NCBI GenBank assembly: GCA_017445925.1
Contig: JAFSRW010000051.1
Span: forward strand, 1-64,000
Source of the DNA: Bacteroidaceae bacterium
GTDB lineage: Bacteria; Bacteroidota; Bacteroidia; Bacteroidales; Bacteroidaceae
DNA length: 64,000 nt
Reading direction: 5' to 3'
Numbering within the stretch: the stretch's first letter is position 1; every line of letters starts with the position of its first letter. Made by a program: the position numbers and the translations under genes. Shown here one piece after another: positions 53,006-60,896 of this stretch. The notes beneath the pieces are model-generated. The model had not been told where the DNA came from, ran no database searches, and was given only the letters and a program-made list of their open reading frames with translations.

Positions 53006-56000
53006 ATGGAAAGTAAAACGTTTGCAGCGGAGTTTTATGCCGATATCCGGGCTGTTCTGTTGAAACGGACGGGAGATAGTGACGCATACGTTCGTCTGAA
53101 CAGACTGTTCTTACATCTGTTGGATGAACATACGGCACAGCTACCTGTTCATTTAGTGGGGCCATTTGCCAAGACCGACTACCTGCTGAAGGAGCACAAT
53201 GCCCCCAAGAGGCTATGGCGTATGGTCAATGACCTGCGTGTACGTCTGAACCGCTTCAAGAAACAGGAACTCCCCATGGAGGAACAGCAACGTATGCTTG
53301 CTGACGATGGGCAGGCCCTCAGCCTCTTTGTGAAGCATCTGTATGGCATTCCTGTACCGGAAGCCCTTGCCGCCCTCTTCCCTGCCAAGAGACAGCGCCG
53401 ACCCAAAAAGATGCTGTTGGCAGAATGTGTAAGAATGATTGTGGACAGATGGGATGACGAGTCCATTTGGGGAAGGATAGAAACCGACGGCGTAGAGAAC
53501 GTTAACGTCAACGTCAACGAGAACGGGAACGTTAACGGGAATGACTGGTCGTATCTTATTCCGCTTTTGAAGCCTGGTATGCAGTTGAATCTTATTAGGC
53601 CGCGTGTTGATGAAAAAGGGACACTCTTCCCGGAACTTATCATCTTAGAACCCGACTATCTGGTGGATATCTCGCAGATAGCACGGTGCATGGACATTTT
53701 CTCAGATTCACCCCTCGTCTATCTGCTGCACATGATAGAGCCGCCTGCCGAATCGGAGGCCATCATGTTGGGTAACTTAGCCGGGCAGTTGTTGGATGAA
53801 ACGCTTCATACTCAAGATGAGGAACATACATATAACATCTCTGCACGACGGTTCTTCGAGCAGAATGCCCTCAGTTTACTCTCTATTCCACCCAGTGCAT
53901 GCTTTCATGCCAATGCACAGAATCAATTACAGAACATCCGTAAAGCCATCAGACAAGACCTGCCCACACAGATAGGAAGTTTCGATGCCACGAAAGTGAT
54001 GGTGGAGCCTTCCTTCTTCTCGTCGATGTTGGGCTTGCAGGGACGTATGGATATGTTGCAACTCGACCTCCGTGTACTGGTGGAACAGAAATCAGGCAGC
54101 GGTGCTTTTGTGGCAGGGGATGCCGATCCATCAACGCCCAAACCGCAACGGCCACATTACATACAACTCCTGCTCTACATGGCGCTGCTACGTTACAACT
54201 ACCGCAAACAGTATGAGCAGAACAATCACCAGCTACACGCCTTCCTGCTGTACTCCAAGTATGCACATCCACTCTTAGGTTTGGGCTTTGCACCTGAACT
54301 GCTTTTTCATGCCTTCCGCCTGCGTAACCAGTTGGTATGGCACCAATTCCGACTGGCCGAAGGAGGTTTCAATATATTGGGAACCCTTACGCCGGAACAA
54401 CTGAACCGGAATGGCGTACAGAACCGCTTGTGGAAGGAGTTCCAACGACCCAAGATAGAGCAACTTTTAGCTCCCATCCGACAAGCCAATCCTACGGAAA
54501 AAGCTTATTACTACCGCATGCTTACCTTCATAGCACGGGAACATCAGCTGAGCAAGTTGGGTAATCAGCAGAAGGAAAACTCCGGCTTCTCAAGCATATG
54601 GATAGACAGCTTGGAAGAGAAACTCTCTGCCGGCAACATCTACCACCAGTTACGCTTGGAATCCCCTGCAGAAGGGGCAGAGGGACAGGTGGAACAGGTC
54701 GTGCTGCGCTTCCACAGAAAGGAACTGAACGATATGAGCAATTTCCGACCGGGCGATATCGTCATCCTTTATTCTTATGAGCCCGATACCCTCCCCGATG
54801 CCTGCAATACCATGGTGTTCCGCTGTAGCATTGTCAGTATCACGCCCGAGATGATTACCCTGAACCTACGCAAGACACAGGTGGATGCCTTTGTCTTTCT
54901 GCGACATAAAGATTATTTCTGGGCAGTGGAGCACGATTTCTTTGAGTCGTCCTACACCGCATTATACCGAGGTATGCATGCCTTCCTTTCCGCGCCAAAG
55001 GAACGACGTGATCTGCTGATGGCTGCCCGTCGGCCTAAGGTGGATGAGAGCCTTTCCATAAAAGGAGAATACGGGGCGTTCAACGAGCTCACGTTGCGTG
55101 TCCGACAGGCTCGCGAACTCTTCCTGATTATCGGTCCGCCGGGAAGTGGAAAAACTTCATTCGGTATGCTCAACACCCTTCAGGAAGAACTAATGCACCC
55201 AGATACCCACGTGCTGCTGCTCTCGTATACCAATAGGGCCGTGGATGAGATTTGCAGCAAACTACATGGTGCTCATGTTCCCTTCCTGCGCATCGGTAAT
55301 GCTTTGGCCTGCCAACCACAATACCAACCTTACCTTTTTGACAATCAGGTCAGGAAGTGCGCAGATTTAGCGAGCTTGCAGGAACTGATTGTTCAAACAC
55401 GAGTCATCGTAGGTACCGTCACAGCCATGAACAGCGCCCAAGCCATCTTCAAATACAAGCAGTTCTCTTTGGCCATCATAGATGAAGCGTCACAGATTCT
55501 GGAACCACACATTATTGGACTGCTCAGCGCTACGCATAAAACGGGACCTGCCATCAAACGCTTTGTGATGATAGGCGATCACAAACAGCTTCCGGCTGTC
55601 GTGCAACAGACCCAACAGGAGTCGGTTGTCAATGATCCTTTACTCCACAAGATAGGCTTGTACAATTGCAGGTTCTCGCTCTTTGAACGACTCCTTTACC
55701 TGTATGGCGATGACCCAAGCGTAACCTATATGCTAACACGGCAAGGACGTATGCACCAAGAGATTATGGAGTTGCCCAACCGCCTTTTCTATAAGGGAAA
55801 ACTTCAGGTGGTTCCCCTACCCCACCAGATAGCACAACTGCCTACAGAAGGCGGAACAGAGGATGCGCTAACCAACCAACTGCTGACACGCAGGGTGATG
55901 TTCCTGCCCAGCAAGACACCCAAGCATTCGCCTTCTGATAAGGTCAACCAACCCGAGGCCGACATCATTGCCTCCTTAGTGGAACGCATATACAAGATAG

Positions 56001-56359
56001 AAAAGGAGCGCTTCAGTGCCCAAGATACCATAGGCATCATTGTGCCCTACCGCAACCAGATAGCTACCGTGCGCAATACCATAGCCCGATTAGGCATACC
56101 CGAACTGATGGATATTACCATAGATACGGTAGAGCGTTACCAAGGCAGCCAGCGAAGATACATCATCTATGGATTTACCATCCTGAAATACTACCAACTA
56201 CGCTTCCTGACCAACAACACATTTGTGGAAGACGGCCAACTCATTGACCGCAAACTGAATGTAGCCATGACAAGAGCACAGGAACACCTTATTATAATAG
56301 GGAATCCAGCTTTGCTCGAGAGCAATCCTCTTTTCAGAGAGATTACTCTCTTGGGCTAA
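53006..56359 (+). CDS. Dna2-like nuclease-helicase (PD-(D/E)XK nuclease plus SF1 helicase)
   Basis: 1117 residues. ATG at 53006 preferred to the TTG at 53000. A nuclease domain with GRMD (D349) and E360-x-K362 (VLVEQKSG) corresponds to the RecB-type fold. The SF1 helicase has Walker A GPPGSGKT (710-717), DEAS box, GDHKQLPAVV, and the C-terminal TIDTVERYQGSQR and LNVAMTRAQEHLI motifs. Probably acts in DNA repair or replication-fork processing. Residues 165-179 form an asparagine-rich run (NVNVNVNENGNVNGN) encoded by the same GTTAACG words that fill intergenic DNA. Convergent with the dehydrogenase operon. Confidence 0.87.
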   Translation: MESKTFAAEFYADIRAVLLKRTGDSDAYVRLNRLFLHLLDEHTAQLPVHLVGPFAKTDYLLKEHNAPKRLWRMVNDLRVRLNRFKKQELPMEEQQRMLADDGQALSLFVKHLYGIPVPEALAALFPAKRQRRPKKMLLAECVRMIVDRWDDESIWGRIETDGVENVNVNVNENGNVNGNDWSYLIPLLKPGMQLNLIRPRVDEKGTLFPELIILEPDYLVDISQIARCMDIFSDSPLVYLLHMIEPPAESEAIMLGNLAGQLLDETLHTQDEEHTYNISARRFFEQNALSLLSIPPSACFHANAQNQLQNIRKAIRQDLPTQIGSFDATKVMVEPSFFSSMLGLQGRMDMLQLDLRVLVEQKSGSGAFVAGDADPSTPKPQRPHYIQLLLYMALLRYNYRKQYEQNNHQLHAFLLYSKYAHPLLGLGFAPELLFHAFRLRNQLVWHQFRLAEGGFNILGTLTPEQLNRNGVQNRLWKEFQRPKIEQLLAPIRQANPTEKAYYYRMLTFIAREHQLSKLGNQQKENSGFSSIWIDSLEEKLSAGNIYHQLRLESPAEGAEGQVEQVVLRFHRKELNDMSNFRPGDIVILYSYEPDTLPDACNTMVFRCSIVSITPEMITLNLRKTQVDAFVFLRHKDYFWAVEHDFFESSYTALYRGMHAFLSAPKERRDLLMAARRPKVDESLSIKGEYGAFNELTLRVRQARELFLIIGPPGSGKTSFGMLNTLQEELMHPDTHVLLLSYTNRAVDEICSKLHGAHVPFLRIGNALACQPQYQPYLFDNQVRKCADLASLQELIVQTRVIVGTVTAMNSAQAIFKYKQFSLAIIDEASQILEPHIIGLLSATHKTGPAIKRFVMIGDHKQLPAVVQQTQQESVVNDPLLHKIGLYNCRFSLFERLLYLYGDDPSVTYMLTRQGRMHQEIMELPNRLFYKGKLQVVPLPHQIAQLPTEGGTEDALTNQLLTRRVMFLPSKTPKHSPSDKVNQPEADIIASLVERIYKIEKERFSAQDTIGIIVPYRNQIATVRNTIARLGIPELMDITIDTVERYQGSQRRYIIYGFTILKYYQLRFLTNNTFVEDGQLIDRKLNVAMTRAQEHLIIIGNPALLESNPLFREITLLG

Positions 56360-56426
56360 GGCCCTATGGGACTTATAGGGCTTATGAGACCTATGGGGCT
56401 TATGAGGCCTATGAGGCTAATTAACC
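56360..56426. repeat. CTTATGGGGCCTATGAGG word repeats between convergent genes
   Basis: Tandem GGGCTTATGAGACCTATGG words, same family as at 44478 and 60680. Confidence 0.75.
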
Positions 56427-57389
56427 TTATGGGCCTACCACGTTTTGTGGTTTCCCTTCCATGAATGCTTTCACATTTGCTACTGCTATGTTTATCAGGC
56501 GGGTTCTGGCTGCTTGGGTAGCCCATGCAATATGGGGGGTGATGAAGCAGTTGCGGGCACCGATGAGGGGACTGCCCTTACGTGGGGGTTCCTGCAGCAA
56601 GACATCTACACCGGCTGCCATAATACGACCCTCGTTCAGGGCTTGAGCTAATGCTGTCTCGTCTATCAAAGGACCTCTTCCCGTGTTAATCAGTATGGCG
56701 GTGGACTTCATCCATGAAAGGCGTTCGGCATTCACCAGGTGGTGGGTTTCGTCGGTCAATGGACAATGCAGACTCAGCACATCGGCCTCACGGAACAACT
56801 GTTCGTAACTCTCGGCTTTCTCAATGCCTTTTTCATTTAATACCTCCCGGCTCTTACTGCTGTATGCCAGCACCCGCATACCAAAGCTTTGGGCTATACG
56901 GGCGGTAGCTGTTCCTGTGTTGCCTAAGCCGACAATACCAAAGGTCTTGCCGTCCAACTCTATCTGTGGAGTGAGCGTAAAGGAAAAATCTTTGCAGGTC
57001 TGCCACTTGCCCTCCTTTACGGCTTGACTGTGCAACGCTACCCGATTGGTGATGTTCAGCAAATGCGCCATCACCATCTGAGCGACGGACATGGTACTAT
57101 AAGCAGGGATATTGGTTACCACTATGCCATGCTTCCTTGCTGCAGGAATATCCACCACATTATAGCCCGTAGCCAATACGCCTATGTAACGAAGTTCCGA
57201 CAACTGATCCATCAGGTCGGCAGTAATAAGCACTTTGTTGGTCAGAATCACTTGTGCTCCCTGGGCACGTTCCAATACCTGCTCGGGAGATGTCCGTTCG
57301 TACACCGTCACCTCTCCCAATTCCCTTAGGCCATCCCACGACAAATCCCCTGGGTTAGCTGCATATCCGTCTAAAACTACTATTTTCAC
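56427..57389 (-). CDS. D-2-hydroxyacid dehydrogenase (glycerate dehydrogenase-like)
   Basis: 320 residues from a GTG at 57389; an ATG at 57404 would add five residues and lengthen the overlap. NAD-binding motif GIVGLGNTGTATA, catalytic R in INTGRGPLID, E in EPP and H in ITPHIAW are all present. The family reduces hydroxypyruvate or other 2-oxoacids in the cytoplasm. The GTG overlaps the TGA of the methyltransferase gene as GTGA, so translation is probably coupled. Last gene of the three-gene leftward operon. Confidence 0.85.
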   Translation of the reverse strand: MKIVVLDGYAANPGDLSWDGLRELGEVTVYERTSPEQVLERAQGAQVILTNKVLITADLMDQLSELRYIGVLATGYNVVDIPAARKHGIVVTNIPAYSTMSVAQMVMAHLLNITNRVALHSQAVKEGKWQTCKDFSFTLTPQIELDGKTFGIVGLGNTGTATARIAQSFGMRVLAYSSKSREVLNEKGIEKAESYEQLFREADVLSLHCPLTDETHHLVNAERLSWMKSTAILINTGRGPLIDETALAQALNEGRIMAAGVDVLLQEPPRKGSPLIGARNCFITPHIAWATQAARTRLINIAVANVKAFMEGKPQNVVGP

Positions 57390-58195
57390 TTTCTTAGTTC
57401 CCAAAACGCGATGCTCGCTGCTGCTGCTACGTTCAGCGAGTCAACATTATTATACATAGGAATGCGAACCACATAGTCGGCAGCATCGATAGTGACTTGC
57501 GGCAAACCCTCTCCCTCTGTCCCCATGATGATGGCTAAGCGGTCTGTTGCCTTCAACTTGGGGTCATCAATATCTATATTGTCGTCCCTGAGTGCCATAG
57601 CAGCGGTCTTGAAACCTAAGTCATTCAACTGGCACAAACCTTCCACACCCGTTGGTATCCACGTCCATGGAACCAGGAAGACGCTTCCCATAGAAACCCT
57701 GACAGAACGACGGTTCAATGGGTCGCAGGCATCCTCCGTCGTCAACACGGCATCCATGCCGAGCGCAGCTGCTGCACGGAAAATCGCCCCTATGTTGGTG
57801 GTATCGCACACGCTATGCACCACTACTACCCTACGGGCTCCCTTCAGCACTTCGGAAAGCGGTCGGGGTGCTGGTCGGTGCATGGCACAGAGCACACCAC
57901 GCGTCAGCGTATAACCAGTAAGGCTGGCGAGCAGATCGCGCGATCCGGTATAAACAGGAGTATCCTCAGAAACGGTTCCCAGAATCTCCTTGGCATCGCC
58001 CTCGATATGTTTCTCTTCGCACAAAAACGACTGCGGCACATATCCCGCCTCCAGCGCCACCTTTATCACCTTTGGACTTTCGGCGATGAATATACCCTTT
58101 TCCGGCTCCAGTCTGTTACGCAACTGTGCCTCTGTCAGCGTAGCGTATGGCGCCAGCTCAGGTGCAGTTATGTCAGTTACATTTATTCTGTTCAA
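57386..58195 (-). CDS. SpoU/TrmH-family RNA 2'-O-methyltransferase
   Basis: 269 residues from a TTG start that forms a TTGA overlap with the stop of the upstream GH3 gene; no suitable ATG is near and the N-terminus fits the family. An N-terminal substrate-binding domain is followed by the SPOUT knot with NIGAIFRAA, MGTEGEGL and IPMYNNVDSLNVAAAASI. It should methylate ribose 2'-OH in tRNA or rRNA using S-adenosylmethionine. Confidence 0.85.
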   Translation of the reverse strand: MNRINVTDITAPELAPYATLTEAQLRNRLEPEKGIFIAESPKVIKVALEAGYVPQSFLCEEKHIEGDAKEILGTVSEDTPVYTGSRDLLASLTGYTLTRGVLCAMHRPAPRPLSEVLKGARRVVVVHSVCDTTNIGAIFRAAAALGMDAVLTTEDACDPLNRRSVRVSMGSVFLVPWTWIPTGVEGLCQLNDLGFKTAAMALRDDNIDIDDPKLKATDRLAIIMGTEGEGLPQVTIDAADYVVRIPMYNNVDSLNVAAAASIAFWELRK

Positions 58196-60432
58196 TTCTC
58201 AACTAAGGTGAATTTCAGCTTACAGGTCAGATTATCCGAGGCATCACCAGCCTGAGCGATAAACTCACCCGGCTCTGCCTTCCAGTCGTTGGTCTCTTCA
58301 TCCCAGAACGAAAGGGCACGCTTGTCGGTCTTCAGGGTTATGGTTCTCGTTTCACCGGGCTTCAGGGAAACCTTTTGGAATGCTTTCAGTTCCTTCACAG
58401 GACGATCCACACTGCATTTTACATCGCTGATGTAAAGCTGTACCACATCAGTTCCCGCTCTGTTTCCCGTATTGGTAACATCTACCATGAAAGTCATAAT
58501 ACCGGCAGCAGTAAACGTATTTGCTGCTCTGAGGTTGCTCACCTTGAAGGTGGTATAGCTCAAGCCATGACCAAAGGCAAAAGCAGGTTTCAGCTTCTGC
58601 TTGTCAGTCCAACGGTATCCTACATATATGCCTTCCTTGTACTCCTCGTCGATAATCTTTTTCTCACCGTTACGCCATACGCCTGGGAACGCCTCCTCAC
58701 CAAAGGAGTGGGCCCCCACCTGCTTAAGGCTCTCGTACCAGGTAAAGGGTAATTTACCGCCAGGATTCGTATCGCCCACCAACACGGCAGCCAATGCCTT
58801 ACCTGCCTCGCTACCTAAGAACCAACCTTGCATAATGGCAGGCACCTGCTTCTTCCAAGGCATACTGACAGCATTTCCGCTAATGTTTACATAGACGGTA
58901 TTTTTATTCACAGCAGCCAAAGACGTAATCAGCTTATCCTGTCCGTAAGGGAGATCCATGGTCTTGCGGTCGTGTCCCTCACAATCCTGATAGTCGCTCT
59001 TGTTCAGGCCACCGAAAATAATCACATAGTCAGCTGTCTTGGCTTTCTCCACGGCTTCTGTAATGAGCACCTCGGGAGAACGGTCGTCCTTTAGGTTCTG
59101 GCCGGTGGTCACACCATTGTAGTTGCCGGTTACATCACCCACATAGCCACGTGCAAATTCAATCTGGCAGTTACTGTCTTTCAGACGTTCCTGCAGACCC
59201 TGCAAGGGACTGATTTCGTGCTGCACCTTCAACGAGCTGGAGCCACCACCGACGGTCATCATCTTGATGGCATTCTCTCCCACTATCAGAATCTTCTTGC
59301 CGACCGGGTCAATGGGTAGCACATTTCCTTCATTCTGCAGGAGTACGATGCCATCGGTAGCCACTAAACGAGCTGTAACATAATGTTCCTCATTGCAGAG
59401 GAAACCATAAGGTTTCTGACGGTTCATCGTCGTACGGAAGAACGTACGGAGCACACGGCGAACCTTCTCGTCCAGTTCATTCTCGGTATATTTACCTTCC
59501 AGAATAGCCTTCTGGTAAGGCTTAGAGAGGTAATACATGTCATAGGCATTCGTAGCACCCATGGTCAGACCGTCTGTCCAGGTACCGAATTCCATATCCA
59601 GACCGTTCCTGACTGCCTGGTCCAAGTCGTGTGCTCCGCCCCAGTCGCTCACTACCACGCCGTCGAAGCCCCATTCCTGTTTCAGAATCTTGTTCAGTGT
59701 GATGCTGTTATGGCAGTTATGCTCATCCTTATACAAATTATATGCACCCATGATACCCCAGGCCTTTCCTTCCTTGATAGCCGCCTCGAAGCCAGGCAGG
59801 TAAATCTCACGCAGAGCACGGTCGGAAATCTTCACATTCACCTGATGACGGTATTCCTCATCGTTGTTCAGGCAGTAGTGTTTTACACAACTGGCCACAC
59901 CCACGCTTTGCAAACCTTGAATATAAGGCACTACCATTTGCGAGGTAAGATAGGGATCCTCGCCCATATACTCGAAGTTACGTCCGCCCAGCGGTGTGCG
60001 GTATATGTTGATACCGGGGCCCAGAATCATACTCTTGCCGCGATACAATGCCTCCTCGCCCAAAGCATGACCGTACATATAAGAGAAAGTAGGATGCCAG
60101 GTAGCTGCAAGACAGGTCAGGGCTGGGAAAGCAACGCAGGAGTCGTTCGTCTGACCGGCCTGTTCCCACTCATCCCACAGAACATCCGGACGAACCCCAT
60201 GAGGACCGTCATCCGTCCAGAAATCGGGCATTCCCAAGCGTTTCACACCAGCACTGGAGAATTTACTCTGTGCATGAATTACACCAATTTTCTCAGCCAG
60301 CGTCATGCGTTTCAGTGCATCTTCCACGCGTTCCCCAATGTCTTTACTCTCGTCTAAATAGATAGGTTTTGAAACTTGCCCATAGGATGTCAATCCCATG
60401 GCCATTAGGCATAAAAATAGAATCTTTTTCAT
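58192..60432 (-). CDS. GH3 beta-glucosidase, periplasmic
   Basis: 746 residues. Signal peptide ends TSYGQ. GH3 barrel with ILGPGINIYRTPLGGRNFEY and KHYCLNN, nucleophile D263 in VVVSDWGGAHD, second domain (ILIVGENAIKMM), and C-terminal FnIII-like domain (FMVDVTNTGNRAGTDVVQLY). It resembles the secreted beta-glucosidases of Bacteroides xyloglucan loci and may finish degradation of cello-oligosaccharides released by the GH31. First gene of an operon with the SpoU and dehydrogenase genes; promoter box at 60456-60463. Confidence 0.88.
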   Translation of the reverse strand: MKKILFLCLMAMGLTSYGQVSKPIYLDESKDIGERVEDALKRMTLAEKIGVIHAQSKFSSAGVKRLGMPDFWTDDGPHGVRPDVLWDEWEQAGQTNDSCVAFPALTCLAATWHPTFSYMYGHALGEEALYRGKSMILGPGINIYRTPLGGRNFEYMGEDPYLTSQMVVPYIQGLQSVGVASCVKHYCLNNDEEYRHQVNVKISDRALREIYLPGFEAAIKEGKAWGIMGAYNLYKDEHNCHNSITLNKILKQEWGFDGVVVSDWGGAHDLDQAVRNGLDMEFGTWTDGLTMGATNAYDMYYLSKPYQKAILEGKYTENELDEKVRRVLRTFFRTTMNRQKPYGFLCNEEHYVTARLVATDGIVLLQNEGNVLPIDPVGKKILIVGENAIKMMTVGGGSSSLKVQHEISPLQGLQERLKDSNCQIEFARGYVGDVTGNYNGVTTGQNLKDDRSPEVLITEAVEKAKTADYVIIFGGLNKSDYQDCEGHDRKTMDLPYGQDKLITSLAAVNKNTVYVNISGNAVSMPWKKQVPAIMQGWFLGSEAGKALAAVLVGDTNPGGKLPFTWYESLKQVGAHSFGEEAFPGVWRNGEKKIIDEEYKEGIYVGYRWTDKQKLKPAFAFGHGLSYTTFKVSNLRAANTFTAAGIMTFMVDVTNTGNRAGTDVVQLYISDVKCSVDRPVKELKAFQKVSLKPGETRTITLKTDKRALSFWDEETNDWKAEPGEFIAQAGDASDNLTCKLKFTLVEN

Positions 60433-60455
60433 TTAGTTATACATATTTTTGCTGG

Positions 60456-60550
60456 CAAAGTTACGATTAAGCGAGCGGAATACAAAATAAAACTGCTTTT
60501 ATTTTTATTCCCGAGCGTGAGTAAGTTCGAGACAAAGTCTCAAAGTTACG
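60456..60550 (-). repeat. Promoter-associated repeat related to 19612/21702
   Basis: TTACGATTAAGCGAGCGGAA and ATACAAAATAAAACTGC, then TTCCCGAGCGTGAGTAAGTTCGAG, match parts of the repeats at 12166, 19612 and 21702. The end toward the GH3 gene reads TAACTTTG on the minus strand (60456-60463), an acceptable -7 box. Confidence 0.65.
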
Positions 60551-60561
60551 ATTAAGTGAGA

Positions 60562-60597
60562 GAAAAGCAAAAGAAAAGCGTTTTTCTTTTGCTTTTC
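60562..60597. terminator. Perfect 16-bp hairpin
   Basis: Arms GAAAAGCAAAAGAAAA and TTTTCTTTTGCTTTTC with loop GCGT. It lies between the divergent GH3 and topoisomerase genes, so an insulator or terminator role is possible. Confidence 0.55.
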
Positions 60598-60679
60598 CGA
60601 ACGGGAGTAAGTTCGGCGATAGCCAAATTTACGAAAAGTTGAGAGCAGGAAAAAAGAAACTGTTCTTTTTTTAGGCAAT

Positions 60680-60810
60680 AGCCAAAGTCATGGGGCTTAT
60701 GGGGCTTATGGGACCTATGGGTTCAAGAGTTTAAGAGTTTAAGAGTTCAAGAGGTTCAAGTACATTGGCTATTGGCTGTTGGCTATTGGCTGTTGGCTGG
60801 CAAGGGGTTT
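60680..60810. repeat. CTTATGGGG, TTTAAGAG and TTGGCTATTGGC word repeats
   Basis: Tandem short words fill the DNA upstream of the topoisomerase promoter. No gene. Confidence 0.75.
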
Positions 60811-60866
60811 AAGGGGGCAAAAAGGCTTTTTTCGCTTCCCGATTTGGCAGAATCAGGATTTTTTAC

Positions 60867-60874
60867 TACATTTG
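60867..60874 (+). promoter_or_regulatory. -7 element TACATTTG of topoisomerase IV gene
   Basis: TACATTTG lies 22 bases upstream of the ATG at 60897. The in-frame GTG at 60885 is too close to the expected transcript start. Confidence 0.5.
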
Positions 60875-60896
60875 TCGGCAAAATGTGAATTTTCTG

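Noticed and set aside
59383-60357. 324-codon frame antisense to the second GH3
   Set aside because: Shadow of the GH3 gene with no family features.
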